Below, in pieces: positions 26,099 to 34,883 of a stretch of DNA of 64,000 nt. Under the pieces are notes generated by a model. It ran no database searches. It was not told the origin of the DNA and saw nothing but the letters and a program-made list of their open reading frames with translations. A program made the translations under genes and the position numbers. The DNA comes from an uncultured Campylobacter sp. GTDB lineage: Bacteria; Campylobacterota; Campylobacteria; Campylobacterales; Campylobacteraceae. The DNA is taken from assembly GCF_947255105.1 (NCBI RefSeq), contig NZ_CAMYFP010000001.1, positions 62,001-126,000 on the forward strand, given 5' to 3'. Positions within the stretch are counted from its first letter, which is position 1. Each line of letters starts with the position of its first letter.

Positions 26099-26905
26099 CT
26101 ATCGCTTTTGAAATTTAAATGGTAGCATTGTTGCAAAAAAGACAAATGATGCAACAAGTATAATGCTAGCGCCACTGGTTAGATTTAGATAATAGCTAAG
26201 AATTAGCCCGCTAAAACAAAAAAAGATAGAAAGTATCACTGAGCAAATCATCATAGAAAAGAGTGAGTTTGTAAATCTCTGCGCTATAAATGGCGGTATG
26301 GTGATAAGTGCGATTACTAACAAAAGTCCAACTACCTGTATAGTTGCAACTACACAAAATGCCATCATCATGATGATAAGATAGTAAAAAAAGGTTGTAT
26401 TTACGCCCTTGATTTTTGCAAACTCCATATCAAAACTAACAGCGCAAATTTTATAGTAAAAAAGGGCAACTATGCCTATAAAAAGCAGATCGCTAACGGC
26501 GATAAACCAAAGAGTTTGGCTACTTATAGTAAGGATTGATCCAAAAAGATAGCTCATAAGATCGCCCCTATATCCTGGCGTTAGATCTATAAGTACTATT
26601 CCAACTGCCATTCCAAAGGCCCAAATAGCGCCTATTATCGCATCAAAGCCCTCTTTGTCTTTTAGTGTGATGTAGCCTATGAGAAGTGCTAAAAATACCG
26701 AAAACAGAGTAACTCCGACAAGCGGTGCAAATCCAAAAAATAGTGCCACCCCAATACCGCCATATGCACCATGTGCCACGCCACCTGCTATAAAACTCAT
26801 GCGATTGATGACGATTAGGGTTCCAACGATACCACAAGCAATGCTTACAAAAAAGGCGCCTAAAAAGGCATTTTGCATAAAAGATAGTGCCATTATTTCT
26901 TGCAT
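26099..26905 (-). CDS. znuB: Zinc ABC transporter permease
   Basis: Inner-membrane permease of the ABC-3 family. The 268-residue protein has about eight hydrophobic helices, the GGVAHGAYGGIGVALFFG motif near residue 37 and VGLLLVIALITIPPFIAQRF near 200, both typical of ZnuB. The ATG has AAGGAG at 6 bases and overlaps the znuC end by 13 bases. It is the last gene of the four-gene zinc operon. Confidence 0.93.
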   Translation of the reverse strand: MQEIMALSFMQNAFLGAFFVSIACGIVGTLIVINRMSFIAGGVAHGAYGGIGVALFFGFAPLVGVTLFSVFLALLIGYITLKDKEGFDAIIGAIWAFGMAVGIVLIDLTPGYRGDLMSYLFGSILTISSQTLWFIAVSDLLFIGIVALFYYKICAVSFDMEFAKIKGVNTTFFYYLIIMMMAFCVVATIQVVGLLLVIALITIPPFIAQRFTNSLFSMMICSVILSIFFCFSGLILSYYLNLTSGASIILVASFVFFATMLPFKFQKR

Positions 26906-27621
26906 GAGCAGCTCCTTAAGGCGAGTTCAACATCGCAAAAATGCCCTTTGTGAGTGGCAAGATGATCTAAAAAATCATCTCTCTTTTCTATGCTGATGTT
27001 GTGCATTGTGATTGTTTTGTTGATGTAGGCTATCTTTGTGGCATAACTTAGGGCTATGTTTATGTCGTGGCTTATGATGATAACGCCCATACCTTTGAAA
27101 TTTAACTCCTTTAAAAGTGAGTAAATTTCATTTTGACCTCTTAAGTCTATACTTGAAGTTGGCTCATCAAGTAGCAATATATCGGGCTTTCCAAGCAAAG
27201 CTCTTGCTATATAGACTCTCTGTCTCTGTCCGCCACTTAACTCTGAAATCTTTTTTTTGGCAAAATCTTTCATCCCAACTATTTCTAAAAGCTCTAAAGC
27301 CCTTTGTCTTATCTCTTTGTCGTATCTTAAAAAAGAGCTCTTTGTTAAAGCGCCCATCAAGACAACATCTTTTACACTTATTGGGAAATTTTTATTAATA
27401 GGGATAAATTGTGGAACATAGCTTAAATTTAGCCCCTTTTCTACTTCTATTTTGCCATTTGTGGGTAGGAGTAGTCCTAATATTAGTTTTAACAAAGTGC
27501 TTTTTCCACCGCCATTTGGGCCGACAATTGCCAAAAAATCTTCTCTTTTGTAGGTTAAATTTATCCCACTTAGAACAGGGCTGCCATCATAATCAAAGCA
27601 GAGATTTTCTATCTTTATCAC
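26893..27621 (-). CDS. znuC: Zinc ABC transporter ATP-binding protein
   Basis: Walker A is GPNGGGKSTLLKL near residue 35, the signature LSGGQRQRVYIARAL near 135, Walker B ILLLDEPTSSID, and the H-loop IISHDINIA follows. The C-terminus is metal-ligand rich (HNISIEKRDDFLDHLATHKGH, CSCKK). A longer ORF starts at TTG 27636, but GTG at 27621 follows the preceding stop by one base and has a TGGAG site, so it is chosen. ZnuC couples to ZnuB and ZnuA. Confidence 0.92.
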   Translation of the reverse strand: MIKIENLCFDYDGSPVLSGINLTYKREDFLAIVGPNGGGKSTLLKLILGLLLPTNGKIEVEKGLNLSYVPQFIPINKNFPISVKDVVLMGALTKSSFLRYDKEIRQRALELLEIVGMKDFAKKKISELSGGQRQRVYIARALLGKPDILLLDEPTSSIDLRGQNEIYSLLKELNFKGMGVIIISHDINIALSYATKIAYINKTITMHNISIEKRDDFLDHLATHKGHFCDVELALRSCSCKK

Positions 27622-27622
27622 T

Positions 27623-28987
27623 CTACAAAACTCCAATCCTATCTGATATGAGATATAAAAAGAAGCCTATGGCAAACATAAGTGTTGCACCAAAAAGCTC
27701 AACATATATTTTATAATTTTGAAGCCACTTTAGTCCATTTATCTTTGAGCCAAACAGAGCGCTAACAAAGATAACCACGCTCATTCCAAGGCTCATAAAA
27801 AGAGCACTAACAATAGCTATAACATAGTTAGTCATACCAAAAGCAAAGACAAAGACCAATATTGTGCCAGGGCATGGGATGATAGCCGAACTAACTGCCA
27901 CTAACCAGTCACTTTTGTTATGGTTAGCTTCACAACAGTGGCAGCTGCAGCTATCTTCTTTTTTAAGCCCACTAAGCTTTTTAAATATGATAAAAAGAGC
28001 TATAAAGATGATAGTAAGACTTGAGATTTTTGTTATTAAAACAGCTCTATCCATCTTAAGTGATTCTGAGATTGAGGCTAGGGCAAAATAACTAACACTA
28101 ACCATAAAAAAGGCTGCAATTGTATGTATAAAACCAACTTTAAGTGCGAAAAATAGAGCTTTTTTATATCCTGCTGCGTTAGTTAGAAAGTAAGAACTTG
28201 TTAGTACTTTGGCATGTCCTGGTCCTGCTGCGTGGAAAAAGCCATAACCAAATGAAACAGCGATGACTAAAATGATATTTAGAAAAGTTGGTGAGTTATC
28301 GCTATCAAGTAGTGTTGATTTTAGCTTTTCAACCCAGATAAAAGTATCAAAAAGTGACTCTTTTTCATTTGTGATCTGATCTAGCTGCTCACTTATTGGC
28401 TTTACAATTTTGTTATGTGGGGCTTTGTTAAATGAAATAAAATTTGTGCTTAAATTTGGATTTTGTATAATAAATAGTCCATCTTTTATCTTTTTATCTA
28501 GGCTACTAAGATAGAAAAAATTAAAAAACTCTCCAGGGTCATAAGAGGAGCTAACAATAACTAACGACTCATCAACTTTTAGCTCTTTTTCTAACACTTT
28601 TTTGAAGCTAAATACCAGCCTATCATCCACTATATAACTTTTAAAATCGCTATATTTGCCAACTAACTTCTTTTCGTTTTCTATGTTGTTAGTATAGAAG
28701 TAGTCAAAACTCATAAGCATATCCAAGCTAGTAGCATACTCTTCTATCGCTAAAGTAACCTCTTCTAGCTCCTCTTTGCTAAATTTGCCATCAGCATTAA
28801 TATCATAGCTACTAAGAACGGTGTTGGTAAATTTAGTTGAAAAATACCACTCAATATCAATCTCTTTTAACTGTTCATCTTTTATGTCAAAGTTAAGATT
28901 GATGTGTGCAGTTGGCACCATAAGGGCGCACAACGCACAACTATAGACTAAATTTAGACTAAATAATAGTGTAAGAAATATTCTCAT
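27623..28987 (-). CDS. DUF1007-NicO fusion metal transporter
   Basis: The 454-residue exported/membrane protein starts with a signal sequence. The N-terminal DUF1007-like domain (to about residue 230) carries an EF-hand-like loop DINADGKFSKEE near residue 63. The C-terminal NicO/RcnA-type domain has about six helices with FGYGFFHAAGPGHAKVLT near residue 255, a Cys/His cytoplasmic loop CSCHCCEANHN near 350, and IPCPGTILVFVFA. It overlaps znuA by 4 bases and is one base from znuC, so it belongs to the zinc operon. NicO proteins are usually Ni/Co exporters; the metal and direction here are uncertain. Confidence 0.82.
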   Translation of the reverse strand: MRIFLTLLFSLNLVYSCALCALMVPTAHINLNFDIKDEQLKEIDIEWYFSTKFTNTVLSSYDINADGKFSKEELEEVTLAIEEYATSLDMLMSFDYFYTNNIENEKKLVGKYSDFKSYIVDDRLVFSFKKVLEKELKVDESLVIVSSSYDPGEFFNFFYLSSLDKKIKDGLFIIQNPNLSTNFISFNKAPHNKIVKPISEQLDQITNEKESLFDTFIWVEKLKSTLLDSDNSPTFLNIILVIAVSFGYGFFHAAGPGHAKVLTSSYFLTNAAGYKKALFFALKVGFIHTIAAFFMVSVSYFALASISESLKMDRAVLITKISSLTIIFIALFIIFKKLSGLKKEDSCSCHCCEANHNKSDWLVAVSSAIIPCPGTILVFVFAFGMTNYVIAIVSALFMSLGMSVVIFVSALFGSKINGLKWLQNYKIYVELFGATLMFAIGFFLYLISDRIGVL

Positions 28988-29865
28988 AAATTTGATTTAA
29001 GGATATCTACGCTTTTTTTCATCTCATCCATCCACGAAAGTGGAAGTTGATCTACCTCTACAACCTTAGCACCACTCTGTTTTCCAATCTCAATAGCTGC
29101 TTTTTTAGAAAACTGAGGTGCGACAAAGATGATTTTTATATCATGCTCTTTTGCCTCTTCGATAAGCTCTTTTAGCTCCTTTGGTTTTGGCTCTTTACCC
29201 TCTAACTCTATAGGAATTTGAACTAAATTATATCTTTTTGCAAAATATCCCCATGATGGATGATAGACTATAAAAGCTCTATTTTTAACATCTTTTAAAC
29301 TCTCTTTTATCCAACTATCAAGAGTATCTAGCTCTTTTATAAAATTTTGGTAATTTTTTTCATAAAGCTCTTTGTTTTGTGGAAATTGACTAGTTAGAGC
29401 CTCTTTTATAGTTGTAGCTTGAGTTTTTACTAAGATTGGATCTAGCCAGATGTGAGGGTCATTTCCTTCGTGATGATGATGGTGATGATGCTCTTCATCG
29501 TGGCATTCATGCTCCTCATCTTCATCATCATGATGATGAGCTACCATAGCTATCTTTTTAATACCTTCGTCTGTTTTTATAACTTTTAAGTTAGGTTGTT
29601 GCTTTGTAATCCTATCTAGCCAAACATCATCAAATTCTATACCTACAGAAAAGTAGAGTTGGCTTTTTTCTAACTCTTTCATTTGAGCAGGACGCGGCTC
29701 ATATGTGTGAGGATCGGCACCTTTTCCAACCATAACATTTACCTCTAAACTATCACCCGCAATTTGCTCTATAAAATATTTAGTAGGCAAAATAGTTGCA
29801 GTGACTACTGGTTTTGCAAATAAAAATGTAGTTAAAGCTAAAAAGACTAAACTCATTTTTTTCAT
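28984..29865 (-). CDS. znuA: Periplasmic zinc-binding protein
   Basis: Metal-binding component of the ZnuABC importer. The 293-residue protein has a signal peptide (MKKMSLVFLALTTFLFAKP) and a cluster A-I fold with GADPHTYEPRP near residue 50. A His/Asp/Glu-rich loop near residues 110-135 holds a run of seven His and is typical of zinc ZnuA. NDPHIWLDP and YHPSWGYFAKRY follow. It is the first gene of the minus-strand operon, reading away from the Zur-like repressor. A palindrome lies 50 bases upstream of its ATG. Confidence 0.94.
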   Translation of the reverse strand: MKKMSLVFLALTTFLFAKPVVTATILPTKYFIEQIAGDSLEVNVMVGKGADPHTYEPRPAQMKELEKSQLYFSVGIEFDDVWLDRITKQQPNLKVIKTDEGIKKIAMVAHHHDDEDEEHECHDEEHHHHHHHEGNDPHIWLDPILVKTQATTIKEALTSQFPQNKELYEKNYQNFIKELDTLDSWIKESLKDVKNRAFIVYHPSWGYFAKRYNLVQIPIELEGKEPKPKELKELIEEAKEHDIKIIFVAPQFSKKAAIEIGKQSGAKVVEVDQLPLSWMDEMKKSVDILKSNL

Positions 29866-29914
29866 CTTGACTCCTTGAAAATAAATCCTAGGATTGTAAC
29901 CAAAGAAATCTTAT

Positions 29915-29931
29915 ATGCAACTTAGTTGCAT
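29915..29931. promoter_or_regulatory. Perfect 17-base palindrome, candidate Zur operator
   Basis: ATGCAACTTAGTTGCAT, two 8-base arms around one central base, sits between divergent znuA (start 29865) and the Fur-family gene (start 29999). The size and position fit a Fur-superfamily dimer site controlling both promoters. The matching repressor is inferred from the adjacent gene. Confidence 0.6.
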
Positions 29932-29998
29932 TCAAATTTAAATTTTTATCTTCTAATATAGTAAAATTTGCTATCATTAGACAAAAAGGACGGGCATT

Positions 29999-30364
29999 AT
30001 GAGGTCAGATATGGACGAAAAAGCTTTGCTAACTAAATACGGTGTTGCTCCAACGCCTTTGAGAATTTCCATCATTAGACTTTTAAACAACTCATCTGTG
30101 CCACTTAGTTATGAGGATTTGATAAAAGAGCTTGATGTTCATAAAACTACAATCTATAGAAATTTAACTACTCTAGAAGAGTCAGATATCATCATCAAGA
30201 CAGAAAACGACAAAAGAGCCTACTGGGCACTTCATGAAGAAGCAAAGGCCTATTTTGTCTGTGAGAGGTGCCATAAGATAGAAGAAGTTAGTATGCCAAA
30301 ACTAGACTTCAAAGATGTAAAAAGTATCACTATAAAAGGGATTTGTGATGAGTGCAAGAAGTAA
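29999..30364 (+). CDS. Short Fur-family repressor, probably Zur
   Basis: The 121-residue protein has a winged helix (residues 10-75: LTKYGVAPTPLRISIIRLL, DLIKELDVHKTTIYRNL) and a short metal-binding domain with ALHEEAKAYFVCERCHK and the C-terminal CDEC pair. The two CxxC pairs form the structural zinc site of the family. It is about 30 residues shorter than Fur, with a reduced dimerisation domain, similar to short Zur-like proteins. Divergence from znuA supports a zinc role. It leads into the methyltransferase with a 17-base overlap. Confidence 0.75.
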   Translation: MRSDMDEKALLTKYGVAPTPLRISIIRLLNNSSVPLSYEDLIKELDVHKTTIYRNLTTLEESDIIIKTENDKRAYWALHEEAKAYFVCERCHKIEEVSMPKLDFKDVKSITIKGICDECKK

Positions 30365-31067
30365 TCTTTGGGATATCAAGTCAAAAACTTATCCCAAATT
30401 TAGTGGAAAACTAAGCCCTTTTCAAGAGAATTTCTTTAAAGTTTTAGAAGAGTTTCATATCGATTTTTCTTCAAAAACTCTCATAGATATAGGTTGTGGA
30501 ACGGGATTTTATACTCTTTATTTAGCAAGATTTTGCAAAGAGATATTGGCGATTGATAGTTCAAAAGGTATGCTTGATGAGTTAAATGCAAAGGCAAAAG
30601 AGTTTAGCAACATAAAAACTCTAAATTGCAGTTTTGATGAGCTAAATTTCAATGATAAATTTGACATTGCCTTTCTTACAATGAGTCCTGCCATCAAAAC
30701 AGAGCTAGACTTTAAGAAATTTATAGCTATTGCAAAAACCAAAATCTATCTAAACTGGTCAAAGCCAAGATATTCAACTCTTATAGAGCCATTTTTTAAA
30801 GAACATAATGTAAAAAAAGAGATTATTATCGATGAGCTTGCTAAATTTCTAAAGCAAAACAAAATCGAGTATAAAAGCAGAGATTTTTTAGAAAAAAGAG
30901 AGATAACAAAAACGCTTGATGAGGCGGTTGATTCTGTTTTGTGGCACTTGGAGATGAGCGGAGTAAAGTTGGCGGCTAGTGATGTAAGAGTAGTTTTGCA
31001 AGATAGAGTAAAAGATGGCTTTATAACAGATCATATAGAGTCAAATATGAGACTTTTGGTATTTTAA
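30348..31067 (+). CDS. SAM-dependent methyltransferase (class I)
   Basis: The 239-residue protein has the Rossmann motif LIDIGCGTGFYTLYLARF near residue 45, AIDSSKGMLDEL near 68 and FDIAFLTMSPAIK near 105, all typical of small-molecule class I methyltransferases. The substrate cannot be read. The ATG at 30348 lies inside the repressor 3' end with AAAGGG upstream; a GTG one codon earlier is the alternative. The gene is co-transcribed with the Zur-like gene and may act in metal or redox metabolism, which is inference only. Confidence 0.78.
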   Translation: MSARSNLWDIKSKTYPKFSGKLSPFQENFFKVLEEFHIDFSSKTLIDIGCGTGFYTLYLARFCKEILAIDSSKGMLDELNAKAKEFSNIKTLNCSFDELNFNDKFDIAFLTMSPAIKTELDFKKFIAIAKTKIYLNWSKPRYSTLIEPFFKEHNVKKEIIIDELAKFLKQNKIEYKSRDFLEKREITKTLDEAVDSVLWHLEMSGVKLAASDVRVVLQDRVKDGFITDHIESNMRLLVF

Positions 31068-31877
31068 GTGAGAAAATTAGCTCTTTTTTTACTACTTTTT
31101 TCAGCTCTTTTTGCAAAGGGTTTTATCGATGAGATTCCCTACGATAAAGAGAAGGCTCTGCTTGGCAAGGAGCTATTTTTTGATGTTAGGCTAAGTGGGG
31201 ATATGTCCAAGTCTTGCCAAAGTTGCCACGATCTTATCTTTAGAAAAGATGGCATTAGCAATAGTAGTTTCATAAAGTCAAAAAGCGTCTTAAACGTCGG
31301 GCATAAGGCGCTTTTTTACTATGATGGAGATGAATATTTGATAAGAGATCAAGTTGCTAGATCTCTGTTTAGTTACAACGAAAGCGGCGCAGTTAGGAGT
31401 GAGTTGCTAACTTTGATTGAAAAAAGTAGCTTTTATAGTGAGAAATTTAAACAGCTCTACAAAGATGGCGCAACTATAGACAATCTCATAGACGCACTTG
31501 TAAATTTTGAAAAAAGCATACTTTTGGTGGATTCTAAATTTGATAAGTTTATAAAAAATGAAGCCAAGCTTTCAAAAGATGAGTTAGATGGAATGGAGCT
31601 TTTTTATACTATTGGCTGCGATATCTGTCACAATGGTCTGCTTTTTGGGGAAAATCTCATTCAAAATTCCATAAAAGATCGCCCAACAAAGGTACCAACT
31701 CTTAGAGGAATCTCAAAAAAAAGAGAGTATTTTATAGATGAGGGTGTTGGTAGTTTGGAGCAGGCTTTGTCGGTTATGGCGCAAAAACAGCTAAAAAAGA
31801 GTTTGAAAAAAGATGAGATAAAAAAGCTCAAAGCCTTTATAGAGAGTCTTGATGGGGAGGTTGTCTATGTTAAATAA
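31068..31877 (+). CDS. Di-heme cytochrome c peroxidase-like protein
   Basis: Exported c-type cytochrome: signal peptide MRKLALFLLLFSALFAKG, first heme motif CQSCH near residue 50 and second CDICH near 186, within the layout of CcpA/MauG proteins (LGKELFFDVRLSGD, PTKVPTLRGI). At 269 residues it is shorter than usual (320-340), and spacer regions are reduced. The start is GTG immediately after the methyltransferase stop. It would reduce peroxide in the periplasm or, MauG-like, oxidise another protein. Confidence 0.85.
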   Translation: MRKLALFLLLFSALFAKGFIDEIPYDKEKALLGKELFFDVRLSGDMSKSCQSCHDLIFRKDGISNSSFIKSKSVLNVGHKALFYYDGDEYLIRDQVARSLFSYNESGAVRSELLTLIEKSSFYSEKFKQLYKDGATIDNLIDALVNFEKSILLVDSKFDKFIKNEAKLSKDELDGMELFYTIGCDICHNGLLFGENLIQNSIKDRPTKVPTLRGISKKREYFIDEGVGSLEQALSVMAQKQLKKSLKKDEIKKLKAFIESLDGEVVYVK

Positions 31878-34260
31878 TAAATTTCTGTTTGGCACAATCG
31901 CACTTGTTTTCGTTCTGTTTTTTTACAACCTTTTTGAGCTTTTTGAGATCTATAAACAAAGAGAGTTTATAAAAAAGGTTGATAACAACATCGCTCAAAT
32001 TATAAAAAGCGAAGATGAGCTAAACAAAGAGATAGATTATAGGCTGCTTTTTGCAGGATATGATAGAGTGCTTTTAGAGATAAAACAATACAAAGAGCAG
32101 ATAGAAAAGCTATCAAAACTACTAAATGGCGACAAAAAACTTAGCAACTCTTTGCTTGAGCTTGAAAATAAATTTAAAAAAAAGGTAAATTTGATTGAGC
32201 GATATAACAGGGAGAGATCTAGCTTGATTTTGGAGCTTCATAGTCTAAATAATAGCTCTTTTTCAGATGAACCTATGATATATAAATTTGAAAATGAACT
32301 TTTTTATAAAGGTTTTTATGACAATGGGGCAAGGGAAGTTATAAAATCGCAGATAGAAAACTCGCCAAATTTAAGCGATGAGATCAAAGATAAATTTAAA
32401 AACTCCTTTTATATGCTTAAAAGTGCCAGGGAGCTTAGTATTGAGGCTAGAAGTGCCACAAATAGCGCTTTGTCGCTTTTGCAAGAGTCTTGGAGAGAAA
32501 CTGTAGAAAAGCTAAACTCACAAAGCAAAAATAGAGCTATAACTATGGCTCTATTTATCTTTGTTGTGCTTATCTCCTCTTTGTATGCATTTTTTAACTA
32601 CATCAAAATTCAAACACTTTTAAAGGTTTTCAAAGAGAGTTTAGATAGGGATTTTTCTACCATTATCATAACTAACAGCAAATTTAAAGCTATCTTTGCC
32701 AACAAAAAGCCCTATCAAAAAGGCGGCAAAACAGCGCAAAGAAAACATCTTTTTGAACTTTTAAATTTCAAAGATGGTAAGCAATTTTTAGAAACTGTCA
32801 TTAACAGTCTCTCCAAAAATAGGGAACTCTCTTTGAGTGCACTCTCCATCATAGAAGAAAACAAAGAGAGCTATGTTGATTTGTATGCATTCCCGATTGC
32901 TGTTGGAGCTATTAGATTTTATGGCTTTATCCTTGTTGATAGAACAGATAAAAAAGAGATTGAAGATAGACTTGTTACAAAAGAAGATGAGCTTTACAAT
33001 ATCGCTTTTATAGACTCTTTAACAGGTGTTAAAAATAGATCGGCACTTGTAAATTTGATGAAAAAAGAGCCAAGTGGTGCGATGATAGTTTTGATCTATT
33101 TAGAGAGTTTTTCCAACCTTCGCTTTTTTTATAAGAGAGATTTTGTCAATGAAAACTTTACTCAAATTTGTGGCACCATAAAACTTGCTATAAAAACTCA
33201 CAATATAGATGCAGAGCTTTTTGTCTTGAGTATAGATGAGTTTGGGCTTTGGTATAAAGGAAGTGATATTTTGAGAGATATCGAGCTAATCAACCGATAT
33301 TTTGAGGCAAGACCAAAAAACCTTTTGTATCAAGGATATTATCAAGCTATTGCGCAAACTACGCTTATTTATGGCATTAGCTCAAAGAGTGATGGCAAGA
33401 TAGATAGACTAAATCAAGCAGATATTGCTAAATTTGAAGCACTCAAATATAAGAAAAAAATCTCTCTGTATAGAGATAACAACGATGTTGAACAGCTCTT
33501 TTACAAAAACCAGCAGATCATCGACTTTTTACAAAATGCCATTGCCAAAAAGAGAGTCTTTTTTGAATATCAAGCTATCTTTGATCTAAATGATATCGAT
33601 GAAAATCTCAAATTTAGACCCTACTCTTATGAGGTGCTTTTAAGAGCTATTGATGAAAATGGCAAGATTGTCTACCCAAACAGCTTTCTTGATGTTGCCA
33701 AAAGGACATTTTTATACAACTATTTAACAAGAGATATGATAGATACTGTTTTTAAGATTATGACTAGATTTAAAAATATGAAATTTAACATCAACATCTC
33801 AAGTCAAGACTTGCTAAATCTAGAGATTAGAGAGCTGCTACTTGATAAGGTTTCAAACTCAAAAGAGGCTAGAAATTTAACCATTGAGATATTAGAATCA
33901 GACAAAATAGACGACTATGACTTTATAACTCCATTTTTACAACAGCTTAAAGGCTATGGCTGCAAAATAGCCATCGATGACTTTGGAAGTGGATATTCTA
34001 ACTACTACCGCATGCTAACACTTGATATTGATATGATAAAGATAGATGGGGATATTATTAAAAACATTACCAAAGATTCCGCCGCAAAAGAGCTTGTCCA
34101 AACTATAGTATATTTTGCCAAAAGACAGGGATATGGCGTAGTTGCTGAGTATGTCTCAACGCCTGAAATACTTCAAGAGGTTAGACAAATGGGGATAAAT
34201 TATGCTCAAGGATTTTTATTACAACGACCAGTTTCTTTAAATTATATAGAGACTTATTGA
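31867..34260 (+). CDS. Membrane-bound degenerate GGDEF / intact EAL protein
   Basis: The 797-residue protein has TM1 (residues 4-20), a periplasmic helical region, TM2 (about 226-246), a linker/PAS-like region, a GGDEF-like domain whose active site reads SIDEF near residue 455, and an EAL domain. The EAL domain keeps its key residues: Glu in EVLLR near 588, NISSQDL, EILES, the Asp pair in IAIDDFGSGYSN near 703, MIKIDG and VAEY. It is likely an active c-di-GMP phosphodiesterase with a regulatory GGDEF. The ATG at 31867 has GGGAGG at 6 bases and overlaps the peroxidase gene by 11 bases. Confidence 0.87.
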   Translation: MLNNKFLFGTIALVFVLFFYNLFELFEIYKQREFIKKVDNNIAQIIKSEDELNKEIDYRLLFAGYDRVLLEIKQYKEQIEKLSKLLNGDKKLSNSLLELENKFKKKVNLIERYNRERSSLILELHSLNNSSFSDEPMIYKFENELFYKGFYDNGAREVIKSQIENSPNLSDEIKDKFKNSFYMLKSARELSIEARSATNSALSLLQESWRETVEKLNSQSKNRAITMALFIFVVLISSLYAFFNYIKIQTLLKVFKESLDRDFSTIIITNSKFKAIFANKKPYQKGGKTAQRKHLFELLNFKDGKQFLETVINSLSKNRELSLSALSIIEENKESYVDLYAFPIAVGAIRFYGFILVDRTDKKEIEDRLVTKEDELYNIAFIDSLTGVKNRSALVNLMKKEPSGAMIVLIYLESFSNLRFFYKRDFVNENFTQICGTIKLAIKTHNIDAELFVLSIDEFGLWYKGSDILRDIELINRYFEARPKNLLYQGYYQAIAQTTLIYGISSKSDGKIDRLNQADIAKFEALKYKKKISLYRDNNDVEQLFYKNQQIIDFLQNAIAKKRVFFEYQAIFDLNDIDENLKFRPYSYEVLLRAIDENGKIVYPNSFLDVAKRTFLYNYLTRDMIDTVFKIMTRFKNMKFNINISSQDLLNLEIRELLLDKVSNSKEARNLTIEILESDKIDDYDFITPFLQQLKGYGCKIAIDDFGSGYSNYYRMLTLDIDMIKIDGDIIKNITKDSAAKELVQTIVYFAKRQGYGVVAEYVSTPEILQEVRQMGINYAQGFLLQRPVSLNYIETY

Positions 34261-34283
34261 TATTTTTGTTGTATGATGAGTGA

Positions 34284-34358
34284 TGGTGACCCCTACGAGA
34301 ATCGAACTCGTGTTACCGCCGTGAAAGGGCGATGTCCTAACCGCTAGACGAAGGGGCC
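34284..34358 (-). tRNA. tRNA-Glu (anticodon TTC)
   Basis: 75-nt cloverleaf beginning GGCCCCTTCGTCTAGCGG, with the anticodon arm CGCC-CTTTCAC-GGCG (anticodon TTC), T-arm ACGAGTTCGATTCTCGT and encoded CCA. Confidence 0.96.
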
Positions 34359-34415
34359 AAAAATAAAAGAGAGATTATACTATATAGAGTATTAAATTTG
34401 ACTTAAAGGAATATT

Positions 34416-34883
34416 ATGAAAAAGAGCTTTGCCCTCTTAACAGCGATGACTTTTCTATTTATCGGCTGTGCGAGTAGGACGCCAGTAACTTCAAAGGCTT
34501 TAAATTTCAAAATTATCTCGCCTTTGGTAAAGATAAGCGATGCAGGGTTTATCTACCGATATCCAAACAGGACAAATTTGCAAATTTATAGCAGCGGCGT
34601 GGCTATTTTGAGTCTAAATATAAAAGATGAGAAGGTCTGTATGAATGGAGCTTGTGATGACGAGCTAAGTTTTAATAGCAGATTTTTCAAAAAAGAGCAT
34701 TATAAGGGCTTTTTAAATGCCATTTTGTTAAAAAAACCTCTTTATAATGGAAGCAATTTAGTTAAAAATGAGTGCGGCTTTACTCAAGAGATTGAGACTA
34801 TTAGCTACAGTGTTTGCAACAACGAGGTCTCTTTTAGCGATAGGGCTAGCAGAGTTAAAATAGATTATAAGGAGTTAGATTGA
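34416..34883 (+). CDS. Lipoprotein of unknown function
   Basis: 155 residues with a lipoprotein signal peptide: MKKSFALLTAMTFLFIGCAS, lipidation Cys near residue 18. The mature part is beta-rich and holds two Cys pairs (VCMNGACDD; ECGF...SVCNN) that may form disulfides in the periplasm. I do not recognise a named family, although the layout resembles small Campylobacterota lipoproteins. The downstream nfo gene overlaps its stop, so the two share a transcript. Confidence 0.75.
   Translation: MKKSFALLTAMTFLFIGCASRTPVTSKALNFKIISPLVKISDAGFIYRYPNRTNLQIYSSGVAILSLNIKDEKVCMNGACDDELSFNSRFFKKEHYKGFLNAILLKKPLYNGSNLVKNECGFTQEIETISYSVCNNEVSFSDRASRVKIDYKELD

Noticed and set aside
29455..29545. Simple repeat of CAT/ATG-type triplets
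   Set aside because: It encodes the His/Asp/Glu-rich metal loop of ZnuA, a normal feature of zinc-binding ZnuA proteins.
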